The position numbers were made by a program, and so were the translations under genes. Shown here in pieces: positions 32,995-42,068 of a stretch of 52,958 nt of DNA. The DNA comes from Eubacterium sp. (GTDB lineage: Bacteria; Bacillota; Clostridia; Lachnospirales; Lachnospiraceae). Location: positions 1 through 52,958 of the forward strand of contig JAFUPY010000073.1 in NCBI GenBank assembly GCA_017472565.1. The letters run 5' to 3'. Every line of letters begins with the position of its first letter. Position 1 is the first letter of the stretch. The notes beneath the pieces were generated by a model. The model was given only the letters and a program-made list of their open reading frames with translations, was not told the DNA's origin and did no database searches.

Positions 32995-34134
32995 ATGGAG
33001 AAGAAAAAGATTAATCTGTCCCACAACCTGTTGGGATGTAGGTTTGACAACTGGATGCGATTGATTCGTGAGAATCCGATCACACCAGAAAATAAAAAGC
33101 AGGTTCGTTTTATGACATTTGCTTCCTTTTGTTTGGGGATTCCGGCATTTTTCGAATGGTTGATTTTCTATCTTCCGATCAAACGGACCAAGTTAAAAAA
33201 GGATCCGGTGTACATTGTGGGACACTGGAGAACTGGGACTACTTTTTTACAGAATCTGTTAACACGAGATCCGCAGTTTGCCTGGTTTGATCCGGTAAGA
33301 ACCGTTTCTTTCAGCAACTGCATTCTGCTGAAAAAACCACTGGAACTGTTCATGACAAAGCTGCAGCTTTTAAAAGGTGCCCGTCCGATGGATAACCTGG
33401 AATATACCTTAGATCTTCCAATGGAAGAGGTATTTGCTCAGGCAACCATTTCCACCCAGGCCATTGCCCATATGCTGGTTTTCCCAGATGGCGGCAAGGG
33501 TGTGAAGTATATTGAGACAGCATTCATCGATGAACAGCCAGAGAAAAAGCGGCAGGAGTGGAGAAAAGCTTACGACTACATTCTGAAAAAAGTGACTTAT
33601 CTTTACAAGGGCAAACAGCTGCTCTTGAAAAGCCCGGAAAACACATGTCGTATCGGTATGTTAAAGAAGTGCTATCCGGGAGCCAAGTTTATCAATATTT
33701 ACAGAGACCCATATGTAACAATCATGTCTACTGCAAATATGTTCAAAAAGGAAATGGCGCTTTTTTGTCTGAACGAAAAGCCATCCGATGAATTTATCGA
33801 AGATACCATCATTGACCTGTTTGAGCGAATCTACAGAAAGACATTCAACGAGTTGTATGCCATGTCTGAGTCAGACTACATCGATATTTGTTACGAAGAT
33901 TTCTGCAAGGCGCCAAGAGAATATCTGAAACAGATTTACGAGCAGCTTGGCATCGATGGCTATGAAGAAGCACTGCCTTATTTTGAAACCTATCTGGATG
34001 ATCAGAAAGATTATAAGAAAAACAAATTCAATCTGAATCCAGAATTAAGAGATAAAATCAACAATCGTCTGGGATTCTATTTCGAACATTACGGGTACGA
34101 AATGATCACAGAGGACACCAAGGAGGATAACTAA
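32995..34134 (+). CDS. PAPS-dependent sulfotransferase family protein
   Basis: A 379-residue sulfotransferase. The 5'-phosphosulfate-binding loop is [12 protein letters not shown] (75-86). The 3'-phosphate-binding site is [13 protein letters not shown] (R237, S245). The C-terminal FGF-type motif region reads [18 protein letters not shown]. The N-terminal hydrophobic stretch (about 40-60) may anchor it to the membrane. It transfers sulfonate from PAPS to a hydroxyl or amine on a small molecule, glycan or lipid. It is the first gene of a unit that supplies PAPS (cysD, cysNC), so the three act together. Acceptor unknown. No GGAGG is present; AAGGG lies 9 bases upstream of the ATG. Confidence 0.9.
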   Translation: MEKKKINLSHNLLGCRFDNWMRLIRENPITPENKKQVRFMTFASFCLGIPAFFEWLIFYLPIKRTKLKKDPVYIVGHWRTGTTFLQNLLTRDPQFAWFDPVRTVSFSNCILLKKPLELFMTKLQLLKGARPMDNLEYTLDLPMEEVFAQATISTQAIAHMLVFPDGGKGVKYIETAFIDEQPEKKRQEWRKAYDYILKKVTYLYKGKQLLLKSPENTCRIGMLKKCYPGAKFINIYRDPYVTIMSTANMFKKEMALFCLNEKPSDEFIEDTIIDLFERIYRKTFNELYAMSESDYIDICYEDFCKAPREYLKQIYEQLGIDGYEEALPYFETYLDDQKDYKKNKFNLNPELRDKINNRLGFYFEHYGYEMITEDTKEDN

Positions 34135-34135
34135 G

Positions 34136-35014
34136 ATGGATCATTTGGATAAATTGGAAGCGAAGAGCGTTCATATTTTACGCGAAGCCTATGCAGCATT
34201 CGGTAACCTGTGCATGCTCTGGTCAATCGGTAAAGACAGTACCGTACTGTTATGGCTGGCAAGAAAAGCATTTTACGGACACGTACCATTTCCACTGGTA
34301 CACGTAGATACCCATTATAAAATTCCAGAAATGATCGAATACCGCGATCGTCTGGCAAAAGAGTACAACCTGTACATGATTTACGGTGAAAACAAAGAAG
34401 CGCTGGAAGCAAAAGAAACATTCCCAGACGGCAAAGTTTCCCATATGGAATGCTGCAAACGTCTGAAAACAGAAGCGCTGACACATACATTAAATGGTAC
34501 ATGGCCACGTTACCGTCTCAATCTTGAAACTGGTCTGTATGAACGCGACACAGATACAGCTGCTTATACAGGTGTTATCGTAGGTGCTCGTTCTGACGAA
34601 GAAGGATCCCGTTCTAAAGAACGTTACTTCTCTCCACGTGACCAGTATAATGACTGGAACTTAGATGACCAGCCACCAGAATTCTGGAATCAGTTCAAGA
34701 CAGACTTTGCACCAGATACACACGTGCGTATCCATCCACTTCTTGACTGGACAGAGTTAAATATCTGGGAATACATTGAACGTGAAAACATTCCAACGGT
34801 TTCCCTGTACTACAACCAGGGCGATGGAACAAGATATCGTTCTCTTGGCTGTGCTCCTTGTACAAAACCAATCAAGTCTGAATCCAGAAATGTTCGTGAG
34901 ATCATTGAAGAGTTAAAGACAGGTGCATTATCCAATATCGCAGAGCGTAGTGGACGTGCACAGGATGCAGAAGACGGCGGATTAGAAACACTTCGTCGTA
35001 ACGGATATATGTAG
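34136..35014 (+). CDS. cysD: Sulfate adenylyltransferase subunit 2 (ATP sulfurylase catalytic subunit)
   Basis: A 292-residue CysD of the PAPS-reductase-like (adenine nucleotide alpha hydrolase) fold. The PP-loop is [11 protein letters not shown], followed by [34 protein letters not shown] and the C-terminal [13 protein letters not shown]. It forms APS from sulfate and ATP with CysN. It starts one base after the sulfotransferase stop behind AAGGAGG, and the fused CysN-CysC gene follows 13 bases on. It lacks any neighbouring reductase genes. Confidence 0.97.
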   Translation: MDHLDKLEAKSVHILREAYAAFGNLCMLWSIGKDSTVLLWLARKAFYGHVPFPLVHVDTHYKIPEMIEYRDRLAKEYNLYMIYGENKEALEAKETFPDGKVSHMECCKRLKTEALTHTLNGTWPRYRLNLETGLYERDTDTAAYTGVIVGARSDEEGSRSKERYFSPRDQYNDWNLDDQPPEFWNQFKTDFAPDTHVRIHPLLDWTELNIWEYIERENIPTVSLYYNQGDGTRYRSLGCAPCTKPIKSESRNVREIIEELKTGALSNIAERSGRAQDAEDGGLETLRRNGYM

Positions 35015-35027
35015 GAGGGCACAAAAG

Positions 35028-36881
35028 ATGCAGATGGAAGAATTATTGAGTGTTGTTACCGTTGGTCACGTAGACCACGGAAAAAGTACCGTAATCGGAA
35101 GAATGCTTGCTGATGCAGGAGCCCTTCCAGACGGTAAATTAGAAGCGATCAAAGAAAATTGCAAACGTAACTCCAAACCTTTTGAGTATGCGTTTTTACT
35201 GGATGCTCTGAAAAACGAGCAGGCACAGGGTATCACAATCGATACTGCCCGTTGCTTTTTCCAGACAGAAAAGAGAAGATACATCATTATCGATGCGCCA
35301 GGACACATCGAATTTTTGAAAAACATGGTAACAGGTGCTTCCAGAGCAGAAGCAGCGCTCCTTGTTATCGATGCATCCCGTGGTGTAGAAGAAAATACAC
35401 GTCGTCATGGGTATTTCTTATCCATGCTTGGTATCAGACAGGTGGCAGTTCTCGTTAACAAGATGGACCTGGTTGGTTACAAACAGAGCGTGTACGATGA
35501 TATTAAAGATGAATATGAAAAGTTCTTAAAGAAAATCAATATTGTACCAAAAACTTTCATCCCAGTAAGCGGTATGGAAGGTGATAACATTGCTTTCAAA
35601 TCCGAAAACATGCCTTGGTATGAAGGTCTGACAGTTCTGCAGCAGATGGATGAGTTTAATACCATTCCTGCTCCAGAAAACATGCCATTCCGTATGCCAG
35701 TTCAGGGTGTTTATAAGTTTACAGGAAGCAACGATAGCCGCCGTATCATCGCTGGTACTGTAGATGCAGGTAAGGTTCGCGCTGGGGACCAGCTTGTTTT
35801 CTATCCATCCGGAAAGAAAACTGCAGTTAAGACGCTGGAAGTATTCAACGCAGAAACTCCAACAGAGTTCACAGCAGAAAACGCTGCTGGTTTCACCATG
35901 ACAGAAGAAATCTTCGTAAAACGTGGTGAAATCGCATGTCTGGCAAGCGAAGAAGCTCCACAGGTTGGAGTTCGCATGAAAGTAAACCTGTTCTGGCTTG
36001 GAAAAGAAAACTTAAAGCTGAACAAAACTTACTTCTTAAAATGTGGTACAGCAAAAGTAGAAATGCGTCTGGAATCCGTAGAGCGTGTTGTTAACGCGTC
36101 TGACTTAAGCTGTATTTCCCGTCAGTATGTAGAAAAGAACGAAGTTGCAGAATGTATTCTGAAATTAGATCGTCCAATCGCATTTGACCTTGCAGGTACC
36201 ATCGAAGCAACAAGCCGTTTCGTTATCGTAGATGATTATGAAATCGCTGGTGGTGGTATCATCACAGAAGCGATGAAGGACGATGCCTATGACAACAAGA
36301 ACATCCGTTGGTCCGGCGATGCGATGACAGAAGGAGAGCGCGCACGTCTCCTTGGCAACAGCGGTCTGGTTGTTTGGATGACAGGTCTGTCTGGCTCCGG
36401 CAAGACAACAACTGCCCAGGAAGTAGAACGTCGTCTGGTAGCACAGGGAATTCCTGCTTACGTACTGGATGGTGACAAGCTTCGCCGCGGCTTGAATCAT
36501 GATCTTGGTTTCTCTGATGAGGACAGAAAAGAAAACATCCGTCGTACAACAGAAGTTGCTAAGATGTTCAAAGATGCAGGCATCGTAACATTCGTAACAC
36601 TGATTTCTCCATTTGCAGAAGCAAGAGAAGCAGCAAGAGCAGAAATCGGTAACAACTTCATGGAAGTATACGTAAAAGCAGACATTGAAACATGCAAACA
36701 GCGTGATCCAAAGAAACTTTACGAAAAAGCACTGAAGGGCGAAATCAAGTCTTTCACAGGTATCGATTCTCCATACGAAGTTCCAAAGAATCCAGATCTG
36801 TTACTGGATACCGAGCTTTGGAGCGAAGAGGAATGTGCAGAAGCATTATTTAGTGCGGTACTTTCTAAAGTGAAACGATAA
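35028..36881 (+). CDS. cysNC: Sulfate adenylyltransferase subunit 1/adenylylsulfate kinase fusion
   Basis: A 617-residue fusion. Residues 1-430 are the CysN GTPase of the EF-Tu type: P-loop [25 protein letters not shown], then two beta-barrel domains. Residues 440-617 are APS kinase (CysC): P-loop GLSGSGKT (453-460), [41 protein letters not shown] and FTGIDSPYE. With CysD it converts sulfate to PAPS. The GTPase drives the otherwise unfavourable adenylation. Strong GGAGGG site. With no PAPS reductase nearby, PAPS most likely serves the upstream sulfotransferase. Confidence 0.97.
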   Translation: MQMEELLSVVTVGHVDHGKSTVIGRMLADAGALPDGKLEAIKENCKRNSKPFEYAFLLDALKNEQAQGITIDTARCFFQTEKRRYIIIDAPGHIEFLKNMVTGASRAEAALLVIDASRGVEENTRRHGYFLSMLGIRQVAVLVNKMDLVGYKQSVYDDIKDEYEKFLKKINIVPKTFIPVSGMEGDNIAFKSENMPWYEGLTVLQQMDEFNTIPAPENMPFRMPVQGVYKFTGSNDSRRIIAGTVDAGKVRAGDQLVFYPSGKKTAVKTLEVFNAETPTEFTAENAAGFTMTEEIFVKRGEIACLASEEAPQVGVRMKVNLFWLGKENLKLNKTYFLKCGTAKVEMRLESVERVVNASDLSCISRQYVEKNEVAECILKLDRPIAFDLAGTIEATSRFVIVDDYEIAGGGIITEAMKDDAYDNKNIRWSGDAMTEGERARLLGNSGLVVWMTGLSGSGKTTTAQEVERRLVAQGIPAYVLDGDKLRRGLNHDLGFSDEDRKENIRRTTEVAKMFKDAGIVTFVTLISPFAEAREAARAEIGNNFMEVYVKADIETCKQRDPKKLYEKALKGEIKSFTGIDSPYEVPKNPDLLLDTELWSEEECAEALFSAVLSKVKR

Positions 36882-36907
36882 TGGAAGTGTATTGCAGGGA
36901 ATCATTA

Positions 36908-36990
36908 TAAAGAATAAATGTAAAGAATAAACGTAAAGAATAAACGTAAAGAATAAATGTAAAGAATAAATGTAAAGAATAAATGTAAAG
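36908..36990. repeat. Tandem 13-bp repeat, six and a half copies
   Basis: The unit TAAAGAATAAATG (or TAAAGAATAAACG) repeats head to tail with only a T/C change, starting 27 bases after the cysNC stop. It is AT-rich and has no coding sense. It may be a slippage-prone minisatellite or form unstructured 3' UTR. Confidence 0.9.
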
Positions 36991-37024
36991 CGTGATTGTA
37001 TACAATTATTCTAATATTCCTGAA

Positions 37025-37090
37025 AGCAGGGAAAAAATTGGCTCCTACAGACCTCAGGACGGTTTGCGCCAGGCAATTTTTCTCCCTGCT
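37025..37090 (+). repeat. Dispersed hairpin element, copy C
   Basis: Core AAAAAATTGGCTCCTA and GGTTTGCGCCAGGCAATTTT. The outer arms AGCAGGG and CCCTGCT differ from copies A/B but pair perfectly, so the stem is kept while the sequence changes. It is followed by TTTTATT. Confidence 0.87.
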
Positions 37091-37097
37091 TTTATTA

Positions 37098-37449
37098 AAA
37101 GTATGTTAAAGTTAAGAAAAAGCAACACAAACATACAATTGAAGAAAAGAGGAAGCAGAAAAAGTATGTTGAAGTAAGAAAAAAGCAACACAAACATACA
37201 ATTGAAGAAAAAGGGAAGTAGAAAAAGTATGTTGAAGTGAGAAAAAAGCAACACAAACATACAATTGAAGAAAAAAGGAAGCAGAAAAAGTATGTTGAAG
37301 TAAGAAAAAAGCAACACAAACATACAATTGAAGAAAAAGGGAAGCAGAAAAAGTATGTTGAAGTAAGAAAAAAGTAACACAAACATACAATTGAAGAAAA
37401 AAGGAAGCAGAAAAAGTATGTTGAAGTAAGAAAAATAACATAAACATAC
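37098..37449. repeat. Tandem array of six 63-bp hairpin units before trmO
   Basis: Units begin with GTATGTT at 37101, 37164, 37227, 37290, 37353 and 37416, exactly 63 bp apart. Each contains GTATGTT, then 22 bases later AACATAC, so every unit can form a 7-bp hairpin. The strand is strongly purine-rich between. Units are nearly identical. Because 63 is a multiple of 3, all three minus-strand frames stay open; these are artefacts, not genes. The array ends directly at the trmO start codon. Confidence 0.92.
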
Positions 37450-38265
37450 ATGCAAGTAGAAATGATGATAAAAATTGCGAAAATTGAGAATGATTTAAGT
37501 GAAAAATTTGGGGTTCCCCGTCAAAGTGGTTTGGCGAGACATATCATTTCAAAAATTGTCTTTGAACCGGAATATCGGGATGTGAATGCCTTCCGCGGTC
37601 TGGAGGAGTATTCGCATATCTGGTTGATTTGGGAGTTTTCAGAGAATAAAAGAGCCTATGGTGCAGAAAAAGATGGCAAGGGTGAACCTGAAAATACAGT
37701 GAAAGCAAAGTCCTGGAATCCGACTGTGCGTCCACCCCGACTTGGTGGCAATCAGCGTGTGGGTGTGTTTGCTACACGCTCTCCATTTCGTCCAAATCCA
37801 ATCGGATTGTCTTGTGTGAAGCTGGAACGAATCGAGCTTGATACACCAGAAGGTCCGGTGCTCTATGTCAGTGGAGCTGACCTTATGAATGGTACTCCAA
37901 TTTATGACATCAAGCCATACCTTCCCTATGTGGACAGTCATCCAGAGGCGACAGGCAGTTTTTCAGAAGAAAAGAAGGATTATCACCTACAAGTGGAATT
38001 GTCGGAATCGATTCGGGAACAGCTTGAGAGAGAATTTTTGAAAGATGATTTAGCGCTGAATTCTCATACGAAAAAAGTTGCTTTAGAAGATTTTAATGCA
38101 CAGCGTTGTGTAGAAGAGAAAATAAAAGGCTTAATCGAGATTCTGTCCATGGATCCACGACCATCTTATCAGGATGACCCTGAGCGCATCTATGGGATGG
38201 CCTATGGAAGTCGTAATATTCAATTTAAAATTGCAGATAATAAGTTACATATAATAAGTATATAG
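37450..38265 (+). CDS. trmO: tRNA (N6-threonylcarbamoyladenosine-37) methyltransferase TrmO
   Basis: A 271-residue TsaA/TrmO-like protein. The beta-barrel SAM-binding domain shows KFGVPRQSGLARHIISKIVF, RDVNAFRGLEEYSHIWLIW, RPPRLGGNQRVGVFATRSPF, RPNPIGLSCVKLERI, and the end motif DLMNGTPIYDIKPYLPYVDS. It methylates t6A37 of some threonine tRNAs. The C-terminal 60 residues (LIEILSMDPRPSYQDDPERIYG) are typical. There is no good Shine-Dalgarno sequence; the ATG nearest the array is listed, but ATG codons four or five codons later are possible starts. Confidence 0.94.
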   Translation: MQVEMMIKIAKIENDLSEKFGVPRQSGLARHIISKIVFEPEYRDVNAFRGLEEYSHIWLIWEFSENKRAYGAEKDGKGEPENTVKAKSWNPTVRPPRLGGNQRVGVFATRSPFRPNPIGLSCVKLERIELDTPEGPVLYVSGADLMNGTPIYDIKPYLPYVDSHPEATGSFSEEKKDYHLQVELSESIREQLEREFLKDDLALNSHTKKVALEDFNAQRCVEEKIKGLIEILSMDPRPSYQDDPERIYGMAYGSRNIQFKIADNKLHIISI

Positions 38266-38280
38266 TATGAGTTGAAAAAA

Positions 38281-38420
38281 GACGCGAGGATAAACAATAT
38301 TCCAAAGAAAACTCTCTTGAAACGTCAGCACTTAGCGAAGCGAAGCTGAGGTTAGTACTGTTACGTTTCAAAAGAAGCGAGAGCGGGTTTTCGGAGGAAT
38401 ACTTGTTTTGTCCGAGCGTC
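38281..38420. ncRNA. Long 140-nt hairpin element between trmO and a histidine kinase gene
   Basis: The region folds as one nested hairpin. GACGC pairs with GCGTC, AAACAATATTCC with GGAATACTTGTTT (one bulge), GAAAACTCTC with GAGAGCGGGTTTTC, GAAACGT with ACGTTTC, and CTTAGC with GCTGAG at the tip. It lies between convergent genes. It could be a large bidirectional terminator or a non-autonomous mobile hairpin. Confidence 0.7.
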
Positions 38421-38431
38421 TAATTGTTTTT

Positions 38432-39466
38432 TTACTTACTCAAATGCACCGTAAACGTGGTTCCTTTTCCCTCTTTACTGGAGCATTCAATAGAACCGCC
38501 GTGCAGTTCTGCAATCTTGTAGGCAATGGAAAGCCCCAGGCCTGCGCCTTCGCGCTTGTGGGAAAGGTCTCCTTGATAGAACTGCTCAAAGACCCTTGGA
38601 AGCTGCTCTTTTGGAATGCCTGGTCCCTGGTCACGGATATAGATGGCGTAGGAATACTGGGTGGAAATCAGGCTGATATCAATGAGCCCGTTTTCAGGAG
38701 AGTATTTGATGGCGTTGTCTAACAAGTTGATCCAAATTTCAGAAAGCAATTCTTCCTCCCCTTTGTATAGGGCATTTGGAAGATGCAGCTGAAACTGCAG
38801 ATTTTTAGCGCTCCATTTCTGTTCTAACAAAAGGATTGTTTGACGAATCTGCTCATCTAACAGCATGGTCTTCTTTTTTAGTGAAATGGTATCGGTATTT
38901 AACTTGGACAGTTTTAGCATATTGGTGGTCAATGTGGATAGTCTTTGACTTTCCTTTACAATCAATTCTGCATATTCCCTGCGTTCTTCTTCCGCAATAC
39001 TATCTTCTGCCAGCAATTTTCCGTATCCATTGATAATTGCCAGTGGAGTTTTGAATTCGTGTGACACATTGGAAATGAAGTCTTTTTTCAAATACTCATT
39101 ACTGCGCAGTTCCTGTATCATGAGGTTGAACTGAACGGCAAGATCGCCTAATTCATCCTTACGATTGAATTCTTCTACCTGAATGTCAAAGTTTCCTTTT
39201 GCCACTTCCTTTGCGGCATCTGACAGTTCGACGATAGGAGTAGCCGTTCGCTTAACGAATCGAAGGGCAATCGGGATGAATATGATGAAGGCAATAATAA
39301 CAATCACAACATCCTTCATGGCAAAGCCAAATAAAAAGATTTTAACGTCCTGGTTTCTTAAAATCACATTGTATCGAATCAGCAGCGATGCAACAAAGGA
39401 CACGATAGAAGATACGGTTACCAGTACAACGAAGATAAATCCCAGTCGGCGTCTAAACTTTTTCAT
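38432..39466 (-). CDS. Sensor histidine kinase
   Basis: A 344-residue membrane histidine kinase. Two helices (about 8-30 and 51-70) enclose only about 20 external residues, so the sensing is probably intramembrane or cytoplasmic. HAMP covers 71-123. The phosphoacceptor is H136 in SNVSHEFKTPLAI. The ATPase domain has the N box NLLDNAIKYS, G1 DQGPGIPKE and G2 GAGLGLSIA. The response regulator gene lies upstream on the same strand, 88 bases away, forming one operon. The short loop resembles kinases that detect cell-envelope antibiotics, but its signal is unknown. Confidence 0.95.
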   Translation of the reverse strand: MKKFRRRLGFIFVVLVTVSSIVSFVASLLIRYNVILRNQDVKIFLFGFAMKDVVIVIIAFIIFIPIALRFVKRTATPIVELSDAAKEVAKGNFDIQVEEFNRKDELGDLAVQFNLMIQELRSNEYLKKDFISNVSHEFKTPLAIINGYGKLLAEDSIAEEERREYAELIVKESQRLSTLTTNMLKLSKLNTDTISLKKKTMLLDEQIRQTILLLEQKWSAKNLQFQLHLPNALYKGEEELLSEIWINLLDNAIKYSPENGLIDISLISTQYSYAIYIRDQGPGIPKEQLPRVFEQFYQGDLSHKREGAGLGLSIAYKIAELHGGSIECSSKEGKGTTFTVHLSK

Positions 39467-39554
39467 TTATGATTACCAAGGGATGCACGGAATCAGATGC
39501 ATTCCCCTATCCTTTCTACAGAGTTATTATGAAAATCGGATGGAAAGCTGGTTT

Positions 39555-40226
39555 CTAACGGATTACAGCTTTATACCCCAGCCCGCGGATCGTCTGGATT
39601 TCAAAAACATCTACATCTGCAAGCTTCTCCCGAAGGCGTTTGATGTGAACATCTACAGTACGGGAGTCCGTTTCTGAGTCCATGCCCCAGATTTCATCCA
39701 TCAGAGACTGGCGGGTAAAAATCTGATTTGGATAGGAGAGCAGCTTGTGTAAGAGACCAAATTCTTTCTGGCGAAGTTCAAAAACCATTTCCCTGTATGT
39801 TACCTGGAGAGAGTCTTCGTTCAATACACACCCATGGATGGTCAAAAGTTTCTTCTCGGAAATGTTGGCTCTTCTAAGAAGTGCCTGTACACGTAGAAGC
39901 ATTTCGTCCATGTCAATTGGCTTGGTCATATAATCATCCGCGCCCTTGGAAAAACCTTCCCGTTTGTCGTCAAACGCACTTTTAGCAGACACAATCAGAA
40001 TGGGCATGGTATAGTTGGCCTGACGAATCTGCTCCGTCAGGTTAAAACCATCCAGATTTGGCATCATAATGTCTGCAATCAGCAGATGAATGGTCTCGTG
40101 TTCCAGGATCTCCAATGCTTCTTCACCATCGTTGGCTTCGAATACCTGGTAACCGGCACGGTTCAGATGTATTTTCATTAATTTTCGATAACTGGTATTG
40201 TCTTCCGCAATCAAAATATGAATCAT
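39555..40226 (-). CDS. OmpR/PhoB-type response regulator
   Basis: A 223-residue response regulator. Receiver domain: acidic pocket ED at 8-9, phosphoacceptor D52 (IADIMMPNLDG), and Lys in TKPID. The C-terminal winged helix shows LRQKEFGLLHKLLSYPNQIF, RQSLMDEIWGMDSETDSRTV and IRGLGYKAV. The start with AAAAGGAG was chosen over a longer frame. Partner of the adjacent kinase. It diverges from a MATE exporter gene, which it may control; repeated GTTTTCCAT motifs lie in the gap. Confidence 0.95.
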   Translation of the reverse strand: MIHILIAEDNTSYRKLMKIHLNRAGYQVFEANDGEEALEILEHETIHLLIADIMMPNLDGFNLTEQIRQANYTMPILIVSAKSAFDDKREGFSKGADDYMTKPIDMDEMLLRVQALLRRANISEKKLLTIHGCVLNEDSLQVTYREMVFELRQKEFGLLHKLLSYPNQIFTRQSLMDEIWGMDSETDSRTVDVHIKRLREKLADVDVFEIQTIRGLGYKAVIR

Positions 40227-40313
40227 AGAAACGCTCCTTTTCGATAACAATGCATGCAATATAAAGTATATATAAGACAGGATATGGTCTAGTGATTATG
40301 GTTAAGTTTACAT

Positions 40314-40379
40314 GGTTTTCCATAAAAAAGCAAAACTTTTCCAGTTTCTATTGAAAAATGGATTGTTTTCCATTAGAAT
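40314..40379 (+). promoter_or_regulatory. MATE gene promoter with direct repeats
   Basis: TTGAAA and TAGAAT are separated by 17 bases. Two direct GTTTTCCAT repeats (40314-40322 and 40365-40373) lie 51 bases apart, about five helical turns, one overlapping the promoter spacer. This is the pattern expected for OmpR-type activator binding; binding is inferred. Confidence 0.5.
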
Positions 40380-40481
40380 AGTTTAGTTCGGTATAGTAAT
40401 ATACACTTTTATAGAAGAGAGTATTGAATGTTATTTGTTTTTTGAGAGAGATGCAGAGAGTTTTAGTTAGGAGATGATTGA

Positions 40482-41885
40482 ATGGAAGTAAAAGCAAAAG
40501 TAAATCCATTAGGTGTAGTACCTGTAAAAAATCTGATGGTAAAGTTTGCGATTCCAAGTATTATTGCGATGTTGGTTAGTTCTTTATACAACATCGTTGA
40601 CCAGTTGTTTATCGGTCAGGCTGTGGGTACCCTGGGTATCGCAGCAACGAACGTAGTATTTCCATTGACAACAATTTCCATTGCGTTGGCGTTGTTGTTT
40701 GGTATCGGTGGTGCAAGTAACTTTAACCTGGATATGGGTCGTGGAGAGAGAGACAGAGCCATCAATTATATTGGCAATGCGGCAGTTTTATTGTTCTTTT
40801 GTGGGGTGGTGCTGTTAATCGTAACACAGATTTTCATGAGACCACTGTTGGTTGGTTTTGGTACACCAGACGATGTTATGCCATATGCCATTGAGTACAC
40901 CCGTATTACAGCTATCGGTTTTCCGTTTTTGATCTTTACCGCAGGTGGATGTCATCTGGTCCGTGCAGACGGCAGCCCTAAGATGTCCATGTGGTGCAAC
41001 ATTATTGGCGCTGTAATCAATGTTGCACTGGATGCAATCTTTGTCATTGGTCTTGACTGGGGCATGGCAGGTGCAGCCTGGGCTACGATTATTGGTCAGA
41101 TCGTTTCTGCTCTGGTTGTGTTCCGATATATGCTGCATTTTAAGACAGTACCTTTAAAGAAAGAGCATCTGAAGCTTCACATGCGATATGTGAAACCAAT
41201 TGTTTCTATCGGAATGGCATCTTGTGTGAACCAGTTGGCAATGATGGTTACCCAGATCGTATTGAACAATTCTCTTACATTTTATGGAGCGTTGTCTATC
41301 TATGGAGAAGCCACACCGCTGGCTATTGCAGGTATTGGCATGAAAACATTCCAGCTGTTCTTTGGGGTTGTCATTGGTCTGGTGCAGGGTGGTCAGCCAA
41401 TCTTCAGTTTCAATTATGGTGCAGAAAAATATGACCGCGTAAGGTCTGCTTATAAAATGGCACTGACAGTAGGCATGATTATCTGTATTGTTGCATTTAT
41501 TATGTTCCAGACAATTCCAGAACAGTTGATTGGGCTGTTTGGTGATGGAGACGGAGATGCACTGTATTTTGAATTTGGTGTGTTGTTCTTTAGAACCTTC
41601 TTGTTTGGTATTTTCCTGGCACCGGTTCAGACAATTTCATCCACATTCTTTACCGCCATTGGCAAGCCGAAGAAAGGTATGTTCCTTTCCTTGACAAGAC
41701 AGATCATATTCCTGATTCCGTTGATTTTGATTTTATCAAAAGTTTTTGGCTTGATGGGAATTTTGTATGCGGCACCAATCGCAGATGCTGCGTCCTTTAT
41801 CGCAGCGCTCACGATGTTGATTTTAGAGTTTAAAGATATGAAGCGATTAGAGATTGCGGCGAAGGCGAGAGTTGCAGCGCAGTAA
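40482..41885 (+). CDS. MATE-family multidrug/metabolite efflux transporter
   Basis: A 467-residue MATE transporter with twelve helices. Family motifs: IPSIIAMLVSSLYNIVDQLFIG, VGTLGIAATNVVFPLTT, ADGSPKMSMWCNIIGAVINV, and in the second half GIGMKTFQLFFGVVIGLVQG and QPIFSFNYGAEKYDR. It exports organic cations or metabolites by sodium or proton antiport. It diverges from the two-component system and has a clear promoter. AGGAGAT precedes the ATG. Normal length. Confidence 0.96.
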   Translation: MEVKAKVNPLGVVPVKNLMVKFAIPSIIAMLVSSLYNIVDQLFIGQAVGTLGIAATNVVFPLTTISIALALLFGIGGASNFNLDMGRGERDRAINYIGNAAVLLFFCGVVLLIVTQIFMRPLLVGFGTPDDVMPYAIEYTRITAIGFPFLIFTAGGCHLVRADGSPKMSMWCNIIGAVINVALDAIFVIGLDWGMAGAAWATIIGQIVSALVVFRYMLHFKTVPLKKEHLKLHMRYVKPIVSIGMASCVNQLAMMVTQIVLNNSLTFYGALSIYGEATPLAIAGIGMKTFQLFFGVVIGLVQGGQPIFSFNYGAEKYDRVRSAYKMALTVGMIICIVAFIMFQTIPEQLIGLFGDGDGDALYFEFGVLFFRTFLFGIFLAPVQTISSTFFTAIGKPKKGMFLSLTRQIIFLIPLILILSKVFGLMGILYAAPIADAASFIAALTMLILEFKDMKRLEIAAKARVAAQ

Positions 41886-41945
41886 ATGAAGATAAGAAGT
41901 GTAGAGGAAAATATAGAACTATAGTTTGTTAATGATTGAAAAATG

Positions 41946-42017
41946 AAGGCTGGGAAAAAATTGGCTCTTACAAACCTTAGAACGGTTTGCGCGAGGTAAT
42001 TTTTCTCCCAGCCTTTT
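41946..42017 (+). repeat. Dispersed hairpin element, copy D
   Basis: 60 bases after the MATE gene. Core TTGGCTCTTACAAACC and GGTTTGCGCGAGGTAA. Outer arms AAGGCTGGG and CCCAGCCTT form a 9-bp stem of new sequence, followed by TTCTA. A C-to-T change inside the right arm still pairs by wobble. Here it lies between convergent genes, so it can terminate both. Confidence 0.88.
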
Positions 42018-42068
42018 CTATATCTTTTGTCGAAGCAGATTCTTTTTTCTGTTTTGCTAGATGAGGAT

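Noticed and set aside
32995-36881. Assimilatory sulfate reduction operon
   Set aside because: No PAPS/APS reductase or sulfite reductase is present, and the first gene is a sulfotransferase.
36908-37449. CRISPR-like array
   Set aside because: The repeated units have no unique spacers; both arrays are head-to-tail minisatellites.
37054-37455. Three overlapping minus-strand open frames giving repetitive Phe/Cys/Leu-rich proteins
   Set aside because: They arise because the 63-bp tandem unit is a multiple of three and has no stops in that strand. There is no ribosome binding site, and all three frames are equally open.
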